From Acipenser ruthenus (lineage: Eukaryota > Chordata > Actinopteri > Acipenseriformes > Acipenseridae), in the NCBI RefSeq assembly GCF_902713425.1, contig NC_081214.1, positions 22,526,208 through 22,590,207 on the forward strand: DNA of 64,000 nucleotides. The letters are read 5' to 3'. Under the pieces are notes generated by a model. It made no database searches and was not told the origin of the DNA. It saw only the letters and a program-made list of their open reading frames with translations. The translations under genes and the position numbers were made by a program. Below are positions 21,956 through 38,600 of the stretch, piece after piece (within the stretch, counting starts at the first letter, position 1; the number at the start of each line of letters is the position of its first letter).

Positions 21956-24900
21956 TCTAATGCCCTTTGAGACTTGACCTTGTTGGTGACCCAAATCAAA
22001 CGCAGGTGTATTCTGCGGAAGTCATTCATATTGGCATTGATTGTGGAGATGCTTCCTTTGGGAATGTTACAATGAGAGAATTGGAAACTCGAGCTGTTCT
22101 TTACTCGCTGCTATTCTTGTATCTGCTTTCTGTGGGATACTAAAAAGCTGATGCCAGTAATGGGTCCCATTCAATCTGCTCTCAACTGGTGACTGATTAC
22201 CCGACTCTAAGTGTTTCATTTACCTCCCACTGGGAGAGTTCTTTTGAAGAAAACCAGTTTACCTTAATCTTACTGCTGGTCTAATCATGTCTCGTTTCTG
22301 TTGAGTTCTGCCTTCAAATTAAACCAGCTTAGATTTTAAAAGCTGCTTTCAAAAACAGATTTGGAAACATCAAAACACACAGGAACCTTTTCGGTCGGGT
22401 GACCATATGCCTCAAGGCCTGACATTTCAAATTAAATGAATTAAAAGAACAAAGCACTGAGAATAGCGTCATAGATGCTGTTTGCAGATTTCATTCCAGT
22501 AACCTGGCATTTAAAAACACGTGTTACACTGAAACTGTCAAGATCGGTGCGGCTTGAAGATGGATATGGAAAAGCCATTGACATTATGCTGCATAGCTGT
22601 TTGAGCTAGATAGGAATGACTGAACCACTCCTTGGACTACTGAGCTAAGAGCTCTTACCTTTTTATAATGTTTAGAAATGCCTCTTCTAACCCCTCTGAT
22701 CCACACTAATGTTTTTTTTGATACTGTATCTTTGAAAAAAGCGCAAGCCCCATTTCTTCTTCTCCCCACAAGGTGGCGCTGCATTTACATGTGTGTGTAC
22801 GGTAGGCTCCCTCTGGCCCAAGCTGGAGTGTGATGATGTGAGAGGATTCTACGCTGTTGAGCCGACGCAGTCGCTAAACCGACTCGAAGCGGATTTGCTC
22901 TCCATATAAGGCAACCCTGAGAGTGCGTTCCGTACATACTCACATACGTCAAAGGAGTAACCTTCACGTGGGCATTCCTCCTGCTCGTGAAAAAGTCAAG
23001 GAGTTCCCTTGCTGTTGTGAATCTCATAGGGGGATGGAAAGAACGTTTGATATAGTAAGATTTTAACAGTAGTATACATTTTTAAAATAAATAAAGTCGG
23101 TCAAAGTGTGTTTTAACAGTTCCCGTTACTCTAGGAACCCTCGTGAGTAAAGCGCGTCATTAACCTACAAGCGTGCTCTTGATGACGTTTTTAATTTTTC
23201 ATTTTATTGTTACAATATACAATTTGAAAACAGTGTTTTCATTCAAGGAAAGGCTGACAGCAGAACATAATCTCTTGATTTTTCTTTTTAAATATAATTA
23301 TCATTCTTTAAAGAAAACTCTCCCCGATCCCCATTTCTGATAAACTGTTGGCAATTTAACAATCTATTAAACGTGAAGGAGACTGCAAATCATTTGAGTG
23401 CATTTAGCTCGAAGTACTACAGACTATGGGAACAGTAATCCCTATAAAACCCAATGCAAAGGGAAACAGTGCACAGTAAAGTATTCTTTTAAAGGGAGAG
23501 GTTGTCCTTATTGCCCTTAGTCTGTTGTAATCTCATTGAAGCAGTACGCTTGAATGCATGGCTCACATGTCATTTCCTTCTCATTTGTAATGAATTGCTT
23601 AGCTGTTCAATCACAATGTGATACTAGCGGTGAGGAGAGGGTGATACTGCCTGTGCTGTCCCAGCTCCTGTCAATACAGCGCTCAGATTCAGCTGACTGT
23701 GGCTCTTTGCTCGTTAAATAAAGACAACGCAATGAGAAATCCGACAGACTTTGACCTGCAGTGTTATGACGAATATATTGCTGAATGGCACCCAGGTGGC
23801 AGCGGTCTGTGCTCCTCCCACATTCTCTTCAGCAATTCCAGCGTTCCAACGAGTTGATGTTCTGTGAGATGACGTCACCAGTCAAGCGAGGCTAGTCACG
23901 TGTCCTAGTAAATTGCAATCTCCATAGTAATCACATGAAGAAAAAAAATCTATGCATTTAAAGAGCCAGTATACAAATACAGTATCCAGAATGCATCAAT
24001 AACTGTGTAGTTTGGGCAGAACCAAGGACTGTACCTGCAGCCGAGTGCTGGACAATCTGCATGGCATTTTAAGACTCAAACACTAAAAGACACCTATACA
24101 ATTCTACGACAAACGTTTCGACTAGAAGTCTTTCTCTGTATCTTCAAGACTCATAAAAGAGAAACGGTTATTAAAACGATACACTGCATCCTACTGCAAA
24201 CGCATAGGATCTAGTAAGAAAGTTGCTTCTGCAGCCGCTGCAGAATGTATGCACCGGGATTTTAATGCGATTCCTGCCGAGGCTAAGACTGACTCACTGT
24301 ACACAACGGGGGTGGGATGCAATAATAATATGCAGTCACATGAAAGGAGGCTCTACACGGTCTCAGATTGATGCATTGTGTACGGTACAGTACGTGGATG
24401 CATCCGATTTCATCAAAGGACCGCTGAAGGACGTTGTTTCAAATCCACCTAATGCGCGCTTATTGTTGCGCTGACGTAAAGTGGACATCACGTGCGTCAG
24501 AACTAGAGCTCTTTTTTACTTGAGAGAGAATTTTTCCATATTAGATATCTGTATGTACTGCTTTTGAAGAATATAAAACAATATAATTGAACCAAGGTTG
24601 TCTAAATATGTTCCTTAAATGCCCTCTCTAGTTTATTTTTTTAGCACTAATGCAAACAATGTATGATCCACGTGCAAACGAAAATCCACATTCCACTGAC
24701 GTTAAAGGGATGGAAGTCGAGTGCTTCAGCCCCCTCTCTCTGCAGCCAGCAGCCCCTGGAAAACACTGCAGTCAGAGTACGGAGTTAGTGCAGAGCATGC
24801 GCGCACGCTGACGCTGCTGTATGGACTGTCAAACCTAGTGTCAGACTCAGCGGTGAGCGATCAACGGGATTCGTTCTCTAGCAGCTGGTTCTCGCCAGTC

Positions 24901-25759
24901 AAGACCACACCACTGTAATTCTATACAGTAGTGTGAAGGAAACAAGTTACTGAGTAGTTTGGCAAGCCATTGTATTTGGTGGCAGTGAATAGGGAATTAA
25001 CCAAATATCTTAGCATTGCAAAAGCTTTGCAGACCTGTAGCCTTGCAGCGTAAGTGTTGTGTTGTTCTCTTTGGTAAACTCACAGCTGTGTTGTCAAGTA
25101 GCAGAGTCGGGTTGCAAGCATCTCAAACACGTGTAACACTCCCAGGCAAAGCCAAAGCCTTGCTTCCCACTGTCAGCACTCATTTAACATAACATAACTT
25201 TACAGACTGCTGTGCCTGTGTCAATGTGGCTTGTAAGAGTCCGGATTGATGCCCCATTATTTTTTTTTAAGCATCAAAGTCACTTGATCTTTGTTTTGGT
25301 GCTTGTGAATTTAGTGCTCCCTAAAGGCACAATGCTGGCGGGCACCCTGAGGCAAATTTGCCCAGTGTATTGACTTTTTTTTTAAATTTTTTTTTTACAA
25401 CTAGCTTATAATATGGCATCACTGCACTGTTCACTTTGCATGGTTCATATCGCTTAGCAGAGCATGAGGATTTACTCCCATGTGAAAATGTGTGCAACGC
25501 ACCTTCAAGTCAGTGAGAAATGAGTGGAATTCCATTTGAAGGCTAAACCAGATTGACACAAACCACAACGCCTGTGTGGAGCCGGTTCCTCTGCCTCATG
25601 GAAGGGAGTGACAGAGCTGAAACACAGACACAGCTGCAACCAGCTTGCCCTGGCTTATTCTAACACAGCAACACAGGCCCCTATTGCAAACAGACAATGA
25701 TATATCAGTTCAAAAGAACCACATCGGAAATGAATAAATCATTCTTCATACATACATAC

Positions 25760-25803
<44 letters not shown>

Positions 25804-27115
25804 TTTAAATGAAAGTCTGTGCTCCCAGGCCTATTCCCACATTGTTAGTGCTCTCTCATGATTTGTTTACAGGCAATCTTCACTGCTCATATCCACGCTA
25901 TTCTCTCCTTACTGTTCAACAGGTTTACACTCAACCTGGCAGGCATGATGCAAGGTGCTCTGGATTAGAAGTAACCAGGGATTCAGAGGTCATTTCTTGG
26001 CCATTGACTTTTGGTTTGTGACCTTGGGGACAAGCCATTCAACCTGGAGGCACCTAAAAATGAAAGACTGTAGCCCCCACCCCCACCCCCACCCCACTTT
26101 CATAGTCTGTGATTATATAAAACCATATTTACAGCAAAACTCATTCCCATTCACTTCTGTATAGAACCTTCTGAGCACCAGATTAATCCGTCACTGCAAA
26201 TATGCATTTGCTACGTTACATTAAAATCTTCAGAAGGTTGCAATGCATCATGTGGTAATCAGACAGTATAACGATGGCTTGTATGTACTGGCTATCTAGG
26301 ATACAGAGTAAGGAGATCTGTATGTTCAGCCATGACAGGAAATGCCTCCAGAAGCAGCAGGTTAAAAGGCCACTCGAACTGCATTAGAATGCACTTGTGT
26401 GGGGGAGGGGACAGCGAATGTGCTATTTTTAGAAGCCAGGACTGTAATCCAGCACATCCATCAGATTCTTTAGCAGTAACACCCTTATCCCCCCCACCCC
26501 GATAGCCAGCTCTTTTGAGCCACTTGGTGTTACCTGGGGAGAAGCAGGCAGCCCCAATCCTTTCAGGTCAGCATGCTCAATTCTACCACCACGGGACAAG
26601 CTTGCAGCCCTCCATGCATCCCCCTTGTGACTAAACCTGAACAGCAACCCGACCTGGATTGCAATACCCTCCATAGCAGGGAATGCACGTGCCAGGAGTT
26701 CATCATTATCAAATGGAGGTTCAAGACTAAGCTACAGGAGTAATTCTGGCACAGACGCCATGACTGCCTCCAGTACACATACTGAACCAACCTTGTATTG
26801 TAGGCTGCCACGTAATTCATTATACTTGGCACAGGTTACAAACAGTTGGCGTTGGCTTTAAGACAACATAAAGCACCAAGCACAGATTGGCTTTACTACA
26901 TTCCAAAATCCATCTGAGCTTTCAACAAGTGACCAGAGCCAAAACCTGGGTGCTGTGTCAGTTCAAAAGGTGCCAATATTTACTACTCTCTGCTCACAAA
27001 TAAAACTACCTTCAATCCTATCATTGCTTTTATGGAATTTTCACTGCACCACTTTATACTCAAGCACTGTTATAAAAAATAGAAACCAGTACAAAATGCA
27101 AATTAAGTTAATTTA
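21956..27115. other. Intergenic region between the sorting nexin and SLC25A5
   Basis: About 5 kb with no convincing gene. Open frames up to about 80 codons show no domain similarity. It contains an (AT)n tract (25764-25800), a (CCCCCA)n tract (26076-26096) and short T runs. STEEP1, found at this place in human Xq24, is not recognisable here. A CpG-containing stretch at 22785-23040 is unlike its neighbours but unclassified. Confidence 0.5.
25764..25800. repeat. (AT)n microsatellite
   Basis: About 18 AT repeats lie in the intergenic region. Confidence 0.95.
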
Positions 27116-27385
27116 AGAGTTTTATTTTTTGTTTAGGTTATGGTTAAAAACAGACCGGCTGAATAAAATTGTAGAGCTCTTGGGGTCGGGGCATTTTAAA
27201 TGGGAATGACATTGAATGAAAATAAGTGGTGTAAAGTAAAAAGAGATCAAGTGATTGTTTCCCAGAGTTCAACTAGTACGAAACTAGCTGGTCCCTATAA
27301 ATAAGGCGGAATTTATGACAGTCCTTCCAAAATGTACAGAGATATGTTACATATAAACACACCATTTCACAACAAATCTGTTAGC
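27116..27385 (-). promoter_or_regulatory. slc25a5: SLC25A5 3' UTR with poly(A) signal
   Basis: After the stop at 27386-27388 the minus strand reaches AATAAA (plus-strand TTTATT at 27121-27126), giving a 3' UTR of about 270 bases, a normal size for ADP/ATP translocase genes. Confidence 0.65.
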
Positions 27386-30083
<2,698 letters not shown>

Positions 30084-30300
30084 TGTATCTGCTAGTTCAA
30101 ACAGCGGTGTACGATTAAAGGCAGACCCTTCAGCCCTGAGCTCTACGTCGGCTCTGTCGAAATGGCCGATTTTTATAGCGCAGAAAGACTTTAAATTGGA
30201 AATAATCGCGAGACACAACGGGAGTACAGCGAACAGGAATGCTATTGGCCCTTGGGGCGTTTTAGGGCGGAGTGAAGCAGTGAGCTCGCGTCGTGACGTA
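30084..30300 (-). promoter_or_regulatory. slc25a5: SLC25A5 core promoter (TATA and CCAAT boxes)
   Basis: On the minus strand a TATA-like box GCTATAAAAAT lies at plus 30170-30178, about 90 bases upstream of the start ATG. A CCAAT box lies at plus 30244-30248. Start of transcription is inferred near 30140-30150. CpG content rises here. A TATA-driven promoter fits what is known for SLC25A5 in mammals. Confidence 0.6.
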
Positions 30301-32604
30301 GACAAAACGGCGTTACTAAGTAACAGAGTAACACCGCTTCGGAAAAGTGTACGAAATTATGTATCTGGAAAAAACAGAAACACTATTTCTCAATTGATTT
30401 TCTCACACAATTACATCATAACGGGCCAACAAAACCAAACACCACAAACAAAACAAAAACACAACTGAACGTGCGGGCGTAGCTAGTTTTTATTTATTGA
30501 TTTCAAACTAAACTGTGGCTACTTCATCGTAATGTTATGCCACCTTTCAACAAGTTTTGATCACAATCACAAGTCAGACGAGTAGAAAAAAAGAGTACTG
30601 AACACGGCTCGTCTTCAGAATACGTGTGTTAAAATAATGCTTCAACTGTGCCACCAAGGTCACACCTGTCTAGATTAACAGACAATTACTAATTAATAAT
30701 GACAACGCGAATTAGAAAATAAATGCCTTTTTTAACTGTTCCCCATGTGAATCAATAACCCCCCACATTTCATAGACAGACACTGCCACTGCGTTTAATA
30801 CGTAGAAGCATTAACCCTTCGAGAGTCACCTTCATTCACTGTGACCTCCAGATACGTGTGCACTCAGCGCTTTCACTGTAATACGGTTACAAGCGTAACA
30901 TTTCAAACAACTGTAATACCCGAGGTTAATTATAAAAGGGTTATGGAAATGCAAATAAATAACACATTGTGATACTGTTTAAGAGGTATGTAATTAATTA
31001 AGAGCTGTCATTTTACCTGGATATTGTTGTTGTTATTATTATTTTTTGTTTCATTATTATTTTTTCCTAGTAGATGTTGCATAGGATCCTATGACATAAC
31101 GCTATAAACAGAGCGTATAGACGTCATAAGCAGACAGGGCAGTCTGCATTTGGTGTTAAAATTGCTGTAGAACTCTAATCCTCCAGCGGTACCTCTATGA
31201 TCAAGCCCTGCCTGAGAGACCAGCTGATGAAGAAGCAGAGGAAATCATTACTACTACTGCGTCAACCTCTGCATTTGTGCCATTTGATCAATCTGCATTT
31301 TGAAGCCATTTTAATTAACAATTTGGAATAGTTTCAACCCTCAACCCTCAGAGAACGAAACTTCAAGGACCTCTTTCTGCAGGTCCATCACTTTTGACAG
31401 TGTGCAGTCAACGGAACCCCCTGCCAACCGAGCTCTGATCCCCAGACCTCTGTCTAACTCAGCCTTGCCCTTGTGACCGAAACCAACTTGCCACAGGGAG
31501 GCATTTTTTATACAGTTCATTACAACAGACATGTGCATGACAAACTATTCAGTCATGTGACTGCTCATTCAAACCAAGGCCAGTGCTAAACTGAATGTGT
31601 TTCTAATATTTTGTCCAACCCTAGTGCCTGTATTTAGCGACCTGTAAGCATGTTACAATGAACTTGACAGCATGTCTGCCCTCAAATGTACAGATCCCTG
31701 AACGGAATAATTAAAATAAAAAAAAACCCAAAAAACCACCACAACACGGTTTGTTCCAGAAAAACACCTGATTTTATATATAAATACAGTATTAAAAGAG
31801 CTGTACTCAGCAGCAATGCAATGTATGTAACATCAATAAAACAGCATTGAACAGTATGAACTTGTACATTGCGAATAGTAATAAAACACATCACTGTTTT
31901 TCTAAATCTGCAGAACAGTTTTTTTTTTTTAATTGAAATAACTCAGGACTCTGTGAATACGATCCGTTTAAACAACAGTTAGCTATACGCGAAAGCATTG
32001 CATTCATTGTGACTGAAGCAGAACATACCTGAATTCAGTCCAGGAGTGTGAGCTTAGCCTTTACAGGTTTGGATGATTTGCTTTTTCAAATCTGTAGATT
32101 CCAGATTTTAAAACAGAGCATCGAGTAACTGATAACTCTTTGAGTCTAAAAACCTTCAAGTACGCGCGCCCCGTGGGGAAAGGAAAATAAAAGTGGAATC
32201 AAAACAAACAACTCGGAAGACGATCATTATTCAATTAATACTGGAACTTCCTGGTTATTAGTTTTGTGCAGTTTGTCACATGAATGTTAAAATGCATTCA
32301 TCTCAAAAGCAAGCGTGAATGACGGTTCAGGCTTTTACACCATTTTCAGATAAAACCGGACGTAATTAAAAAAAACTCTTTTTTTGCTGTTGCTATTTCT
32401 GAGACTAGGGGGTAGCAGTGTTGCCAGTGATTCCAGTAACATGCACTAAAGGTCTTCCTGTAAGAGAAGAACTCCTCTTCCTGCTCTTCTATGATTTTGA
32501 GGTTCATCTCGCGTTGAATAAAAAGCTGCATCTTCAGTGCGTTTGCAGAAGGGGTATTGCTTGGTTGAATACTGTAGTCTCTGTTGCTTTTTCCAGGCTC
32601 AGCC
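30301..32604. other. Region between SLC25A5 promoter and SLC25A43 stop
   Basis: About 2.3 kb with no recognisable coding sequence. It must contain the SLC25A43 3' UTR, running leftwards. Minus-strand AATAAA signals occur near 30488-30496, but the true end cannot be placed. Poly-T/A tracts lie at about 31025-31065 and 31919-31932. Confidence 0.4.
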
Positions 32605-35600
32605 TCACCACCTGTTGCTCACAGTGGACTGCTCTGATTTAAAGCTCCTGTTCCTCAGCAATCTCCTCAGTTCTCTCAACTCTTGGGGTCCGAGGCTCTG
32701 GTCCACTCCAGGTGCCAGTTGGTAACTGAGTGGAGACACGATATAACCGTTCTTATAGAGGCAAACACGCTTGCAAAACTCAAAAGAGCTGAACATTAAT
32801 CCGAAATACGGCACAATCTGAAAAAAAAAAAGGTGGTAAATTAACAACATACAAATATACTCAAATATTAAAAAATGACACAAAAGCTTGCTGTAGCCAA
32901 AGTCCCACTTCGGCATGAAAGATTTCAATGAAAGTGGTACAGCATGAACTGGGAAAGTCCTTTAGGAGCGGTTGGTGCGTAAGGCAGACTGGAACTTGTG
33001 ACAATGAGTGGGAACATCATATTTGTCTAAGGGGTTGATTTGATCTCATTCTAATTTACTGGAGCATTTTCACATCGTTCCGGCAGGGTAGAAGTTGATC
33101 AAGCCAACCCCCTGGTCTATAAATCACTCTGCATTGTGTGGAGAGTTACACGGCAGCTGACTAGCACACTTCACACAGTGCATTCTCAAAGCAGTCCAGG
33201 GAATGGAGCTGGCACAGCGGGGAGTTCCAGGCAGCACATTCACATCCACTACTAAAAGATGTGTTCTGTGGGAATGGTGTTAATCTCTCACAGGGCTAAC
33301 TGGGATTCATAACATTTATTATACTGTGCTTATTTATTTGCCGTTTCACTCTTTCTGTTTGATTAGCAAAAGTCTGTTTTGCTTACCTTTTTATTTAAGA
33401 CACATGGTAACAGAGGGCCCTGTATTCAACTACACCTCCAGAAAACCTGTTCGGTTCAGTGGGCGGGGCTGTTTTTTTGTCCCATTCCTGATGACTTATA
33501 TAAATGGAATGGAGAAACCGAGGAAGATTTGGAAACAATGATTTGTTGTGCCAGCAAGGGTTTCTTTAGCGTGAATACAAGTAAATGATATCTGAATCAC
33601 CCTGGTATCTCCGGTTTGATCTCGTAAGGAGATGTGCATTTCAACACAAGGCAAGGCTACTCCTGGAAGGCTAATTAGGCACGCTGTGCGTCTAGCAAAG
33701 GTTCTCAAACTGGGGGTCTCAGAAATGCTTCAGGGGGGTCTTGATACATCAATAGCAGACCTACTGTAAGTTAAGTAAGGGCGACCGTGGATTGCGGCAG
33801 GTCTTCTATAGAAAGCTGACCTTGCATTTTGTCAGATAAAGAATACAACTGTGGACTCACCTTGAGAAGGTTGGCAGTCAGCCCGTTCCACAGCCCCAGG
33901 AATCCTTGCGCTTTCACTACCTGTCTGAAACAGTCCACCATGCTGGTGAAGTGAACATCGACTCCCCCATAGTGGGGCAGGACAGGGCTCTGAGCCTGGG
34001 GAGGCAAGATGAACAAGTCTGAGCAATGATGCGTATTCCACTCGGAAGACCCCTCAAAATAAAGACATGCTTTAAAACACCCCAAGATTTGTTTTAGCGA
34101 TTCTCAAGCTTTTATCCACATTTGTAAACCTGCAATATCTGCTCTGCACATGTGTGAATGGGCAGTGTTCATTTCGAAAGGAACTGCAATCTGTAATATA
34201 TACAAGCTGCATCTCCCTGTTGCCAGATTCAGTCACAATGGGGAATCAGAGCTGAGATACTGACAGAGGGCTCAGTTGACAGGTGCTTCAGTATACAAAT
34301 GAGATGCAGTGATTAGTGCTAGTTATCCATGGTGGATCTACACCCTATTGACAGTGTTATGGCAGGTGTTACTATTTTCTGTCTATCTCAATGTCTTGCT
34401 GCTGTTGTCACTATTTTCGCTATAGTACATTTCCCCTGTCACAGCGTGTGTCTCTGCCCACAATCACAGCCATGAATTAGTGCTCACTGACTCAGAGAGT
34501 AAAAGTCTGGAAAACAGTTTTCAGCTGCGCCCTTCCCCCAGAGAATCTTGGGAGCACCGTCTGACAGGCTCTATCTCTTCAGTATGCTGTGTACAGGAAA
34601 TGCCTGTTTGAACTAGAGGGTGTCACACCTATAAACGCAGGTCTGGCAGCCACCCACAAACATAGTTTCACCAAGCTTCACAATGACTCAGCTGCTCATC
34701 ACAATCCTAGCACGGGAATGGGTGTTTTCAATACAAAGCAACAGGTAATCTATAGAAATGTTATCGAAACAGTAACCAGTTACCACCAATAAATAAAAAA
34801 AAAAAAACTCCACCCTCTCCCAATAACTAAACTCAAACACAAACACACCCAAAGCTAAAAGAAATGGTTGTCACTACCTGTCCCTAGTAAGAAATTACAT
34901 TTGTATACTAGGAAATTATTTTTAAATATGAACTGGAGCTCATGTATATAGTTGACATTAAGGTCTAGATTCTCACATTGGTCAAAATCATGATCTGTGT
35001 TTATAAAGCTTGTTACCTTAAATATTAGGTCAGTTTTCAGTTACAGAGTGAAATGGAGGCAAGCTACCTTTGGTGACTGTAAACAAACAAAGCTTGTTTT
35101 GTTTCAGACACCAAGGAAAACTAAGGGGGCAGGCAAAGTCATTCAAAGACAGTGACCAGAACATCAGAAAGCCACACTTGCACTAGGGAGTCTATCGTGC
35201 TTCTGAAAGCTCTGTACTTTGAAGCTTGAGGTTATTTTTGAATGATCACAGAATTCCAATGGAACACAAAGACCAGGGAAGAACTCGGGGCGCTATGTTC
35301 CTTCATTGTTGCTCAGTTTTTACCCTGTACGTTTACTGGACTGGAGTGTCATAGAGCAGGTTATAAACACATTTCTATTTCTGAATGATCGCAGAATTCC
35401 AATGGAACACAAAGACCAGAGTAGAACTCAGGGCACTATGTTCCTTCATTGTTGCTCAGTTTTTATCATGTACGTTTAACTGGACTGGAGTGTCATAGAG
35501 CATTTCATCTGTACAGTGAGACAATGGATTTGTACCTTCGGTCTGCTGTGAAGAAAGCAGTCTTTGACCTACGAACACTGTATAGTGATCACTGAGTGGT

Positions 35601-38600
35601 TACTGATTACAACAGCTGTGAACTTTATGTGCAGCTCGACAGGTTCATTTATAGCCTTCAAAGTAAATTATACTGAGAGCAAGACAAACAGGTTCAGGAG
35701 ACTCGGTGACCCTAGCCCACACCCATAAGACAAATAACTTCTCAGTTTGAAGTGTTCAGAGGTCAAATCATTACATAAGGAAATACACAATACTGTTGCA
35801 CAAGCAGAAGTTCTGTGTAAGTTCCCCAAATTACAAAGCATGTGACTACTGCAGAATGCATGCCTGTGGACTGTTTGTCTTTTCAAACAACATTTAGCAA
35901 GAAAACAGTTTACAGTAATGCGCATCAAACTGTAGCTAAGGTACTAGGGTGCTTTCTAGTGGCTGGAGCTTGTAAATGCATAAAACAGGATTCACAGTGG
36001 TTGTTAATGACAGCCCACCATTGAGTCAGTCTACACTGCTTGTTATGTTTTTAAATGGGAAAAAAATCCATCTCACTTGAACAAGCTATCTTTCTCTCAT
36101 TTACTATTATAGTACAGTAACCCGTCGTGGATCCGCGCGTCACATATCTGCCATGATCAAGCTCTTCAGCACTCTGTGTGTGTGTGGGAGTGAGTGAAAG
36201 GAAGGTGATTTCAGGTAAGGGAGGGGGTTAGGGTCAGGGTTAGGGTTAAACATGGTTCAGGAAGGTGATTTCAGGTAAGGGAGGGGGTTAGGGTCAGGGT
36301 TAGGGTTAAACATGGTTCAGGAAGGTGATTTCAGGTAAGAGAGGGGGTTAGGGTCAGGGTTAGGGTTAAACATGGTTCAGGAAGGTGATTTCAGGTAAGG
36401 GAGGGGGTTAGGGTCAGGGTTAGGGTTAAACATGGTTCAGGAAGGTGATTTCAGGTAAGGGTTCCTACCTGCATTTTCCTCTTCACAGTTTCGAAGGGGA
36501 AGGAGAGTGTTTGAGCCACCCCTGCAGCCAGGCAGCCATTAATGAAGTTCTGTAGTGGTGTGAATCTGAAACTGGGCTCACCCCACAGTTTATCCAGGTT
36601 CATGTAAACCAAGAACAAGCCACAGGAAAACGGTACAGCACCTACAAAACGAAAGCACAATTAGCACAGCCGTGTAGCGCCATCTACTGGATTAACAAAC
36701 ACTCTTGCTCTGAGCAGTTGGCAAAAAAGCTTGGATTTCATGGAGCTACAACTACAGAGAACTTCAAGTGTTTCAAGTCTATGGGAAGACGGTTATCCCC
36801 TCGCACTCACTCACAGTGGGGAAAACAAGTTGATAGTTCAGATATTAAACTAAATGTCACCTTCCTCTGGACAGTTCCTCTTTTAAGGAGGAAAGACAAA
36901 GTCTATGTACCTGCAGTATATAAAGAGATCTGCTGCTCGTTCCACCAGCGCATACTCCAACATTTACATACTGCAGCGTCTGCCCTGCTGTATTTGCATT
37001 TCCCATCAGCCAGCCCGCAGAACATCACACGCAGGGATTACAGTGCAAACGATGCATGCTGGACAGCTCTTGGACGTGTCGCTCTGTTTTGTTTGTGATC
37101 AGGTGTTTCACTACCGGAAAACCAAATGTGCTTCTCCAGTCCTTGTAGGGTTTGCGCCAATGAGAGAATTGTGTGGAACTAAGACTTGCAGTTTTTTTTA
37201 AAATCCTTTTAGGTTTATAAAAGTTTACCACAGTAAAGACAAAGCAAAGAGTAATAAAAACACAGTGAACGCATGGTAAAGCACAGCTAAGCATTGTGAA
37301 GAATAGCAAGGCAGGGTAAAGCATATTCAAAACAGACAAACCAGGGTACACCACGGTATAGGCATGGGAAAAGCATGGCTAAACTTGGTAAACTTTTATA
37401 AGGGATATTCATATACTTGTAGTGCTGTGGCATTTGCTGTATTAAGTTCTTGGACATCAGATTAGTGTCATTGTAAGTCACTGTAATTTACTGTAAAAAC
37501 AAACCATTTACACAGTAGCCATGCATGCTACACATTGTGTGTCAGGATCACTACACAGAAGAGCTCAATGACCCGTGAGAATACTAACACATGCCTGCTC
37601 AATCAGCATGCTCTGCTTACCCATGACTGTTAAGGAGGCCCCCCGATAGAGAGCCAGGAAGCCTTCCTTCCTGTAGATGCAGCGCAGAGCGTGCAGCACA
37701 CCCCTGTAGGCAGGATCCAGGCTGTTCTGCACAATCAGACGGGTCTTGATGACGTCACTGGGATATATCACCAGGGCAGCCACGATTCCGGCCACGCTTC
37801 CAGCCACTATGGCTCTCCACTGGGAAACACGACCCAGGTCATCCATGTGCAGCTGTATAAACCTGGAATTTAAACAAGCACGTCACCAACACGCTAAATC
37901 AGAGATGAAACGGTACATCACAGTCCAATGTACGGATAGGGGCCTCCTTCAATCCCCACAATCTGCTAGCTCTAAACCATGGGGGCACAGGCCTATCTAA
38001 ACTGAAGCATGCTGTTTGCTGCCATGTACTTTTAATGGGACAACAGAACAGTGCTTTTAAACGGATTACCACAGAGATCATCCATGAAGTAAAAAATAGC
38101 AACACAACATTGAAGTGACACTGATACTGATACTGTTACTGCAGCAGGCTGTGTAATCGTACACCCTAACACTTTGATGCACGACTACCTCACATGGGGG
38201 ACGGATATAAAAACAACAGCTCTCTGGTCTTTATATAGAGGCCATGGGGAAGACATGCATCTTCCACGTTCCATGAATCACAACCTGGCAAAAACGCGCT
38301 TCCTGGAAATCAAGGCTAACGCGTTCCAATGACAAAGCGTCCCAAATGACGTCGAGATCTCATGAGCGATGCTGCCTTGTCGGATTGGATAGCGATAAAA
38401 GGCGTGATTCTAATTCGGGTCAGTGGTTTTGCGCCCCTGAATGGCAAGGAACGGGAGTTACCCAGATCTAATTATGAAAACAAATCCAATTCAGGAAATA
38501 AATAAATAAATAAATAAACGGATCTGCACTTTAGAGGGGAACGAGAACCACCACAAGTGTTAGACATGATGCCGATTTATTTAAAACCTAATCTGCATAA

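Noticed and set aside
21617-21994. Overlapping open frames of 117 and 123 codons on both strands
   Set aside because: They lie within the CpG-rich body of a SINE and have no protein similarity.
20995-27385. STEEP1 (CXorf56) expected here from human synteny
   Set aside because: None of its conserved segments appears in any frame in the interval, so it is not annotated.
36200-36460. Interstitial telomere or chromosome-fusion scar
   Set aside because: TTAGGG occurs only as part of a 60-bp unit, not as a pure hexamer array, so a local minisatellite expansion is the simpler explanation.
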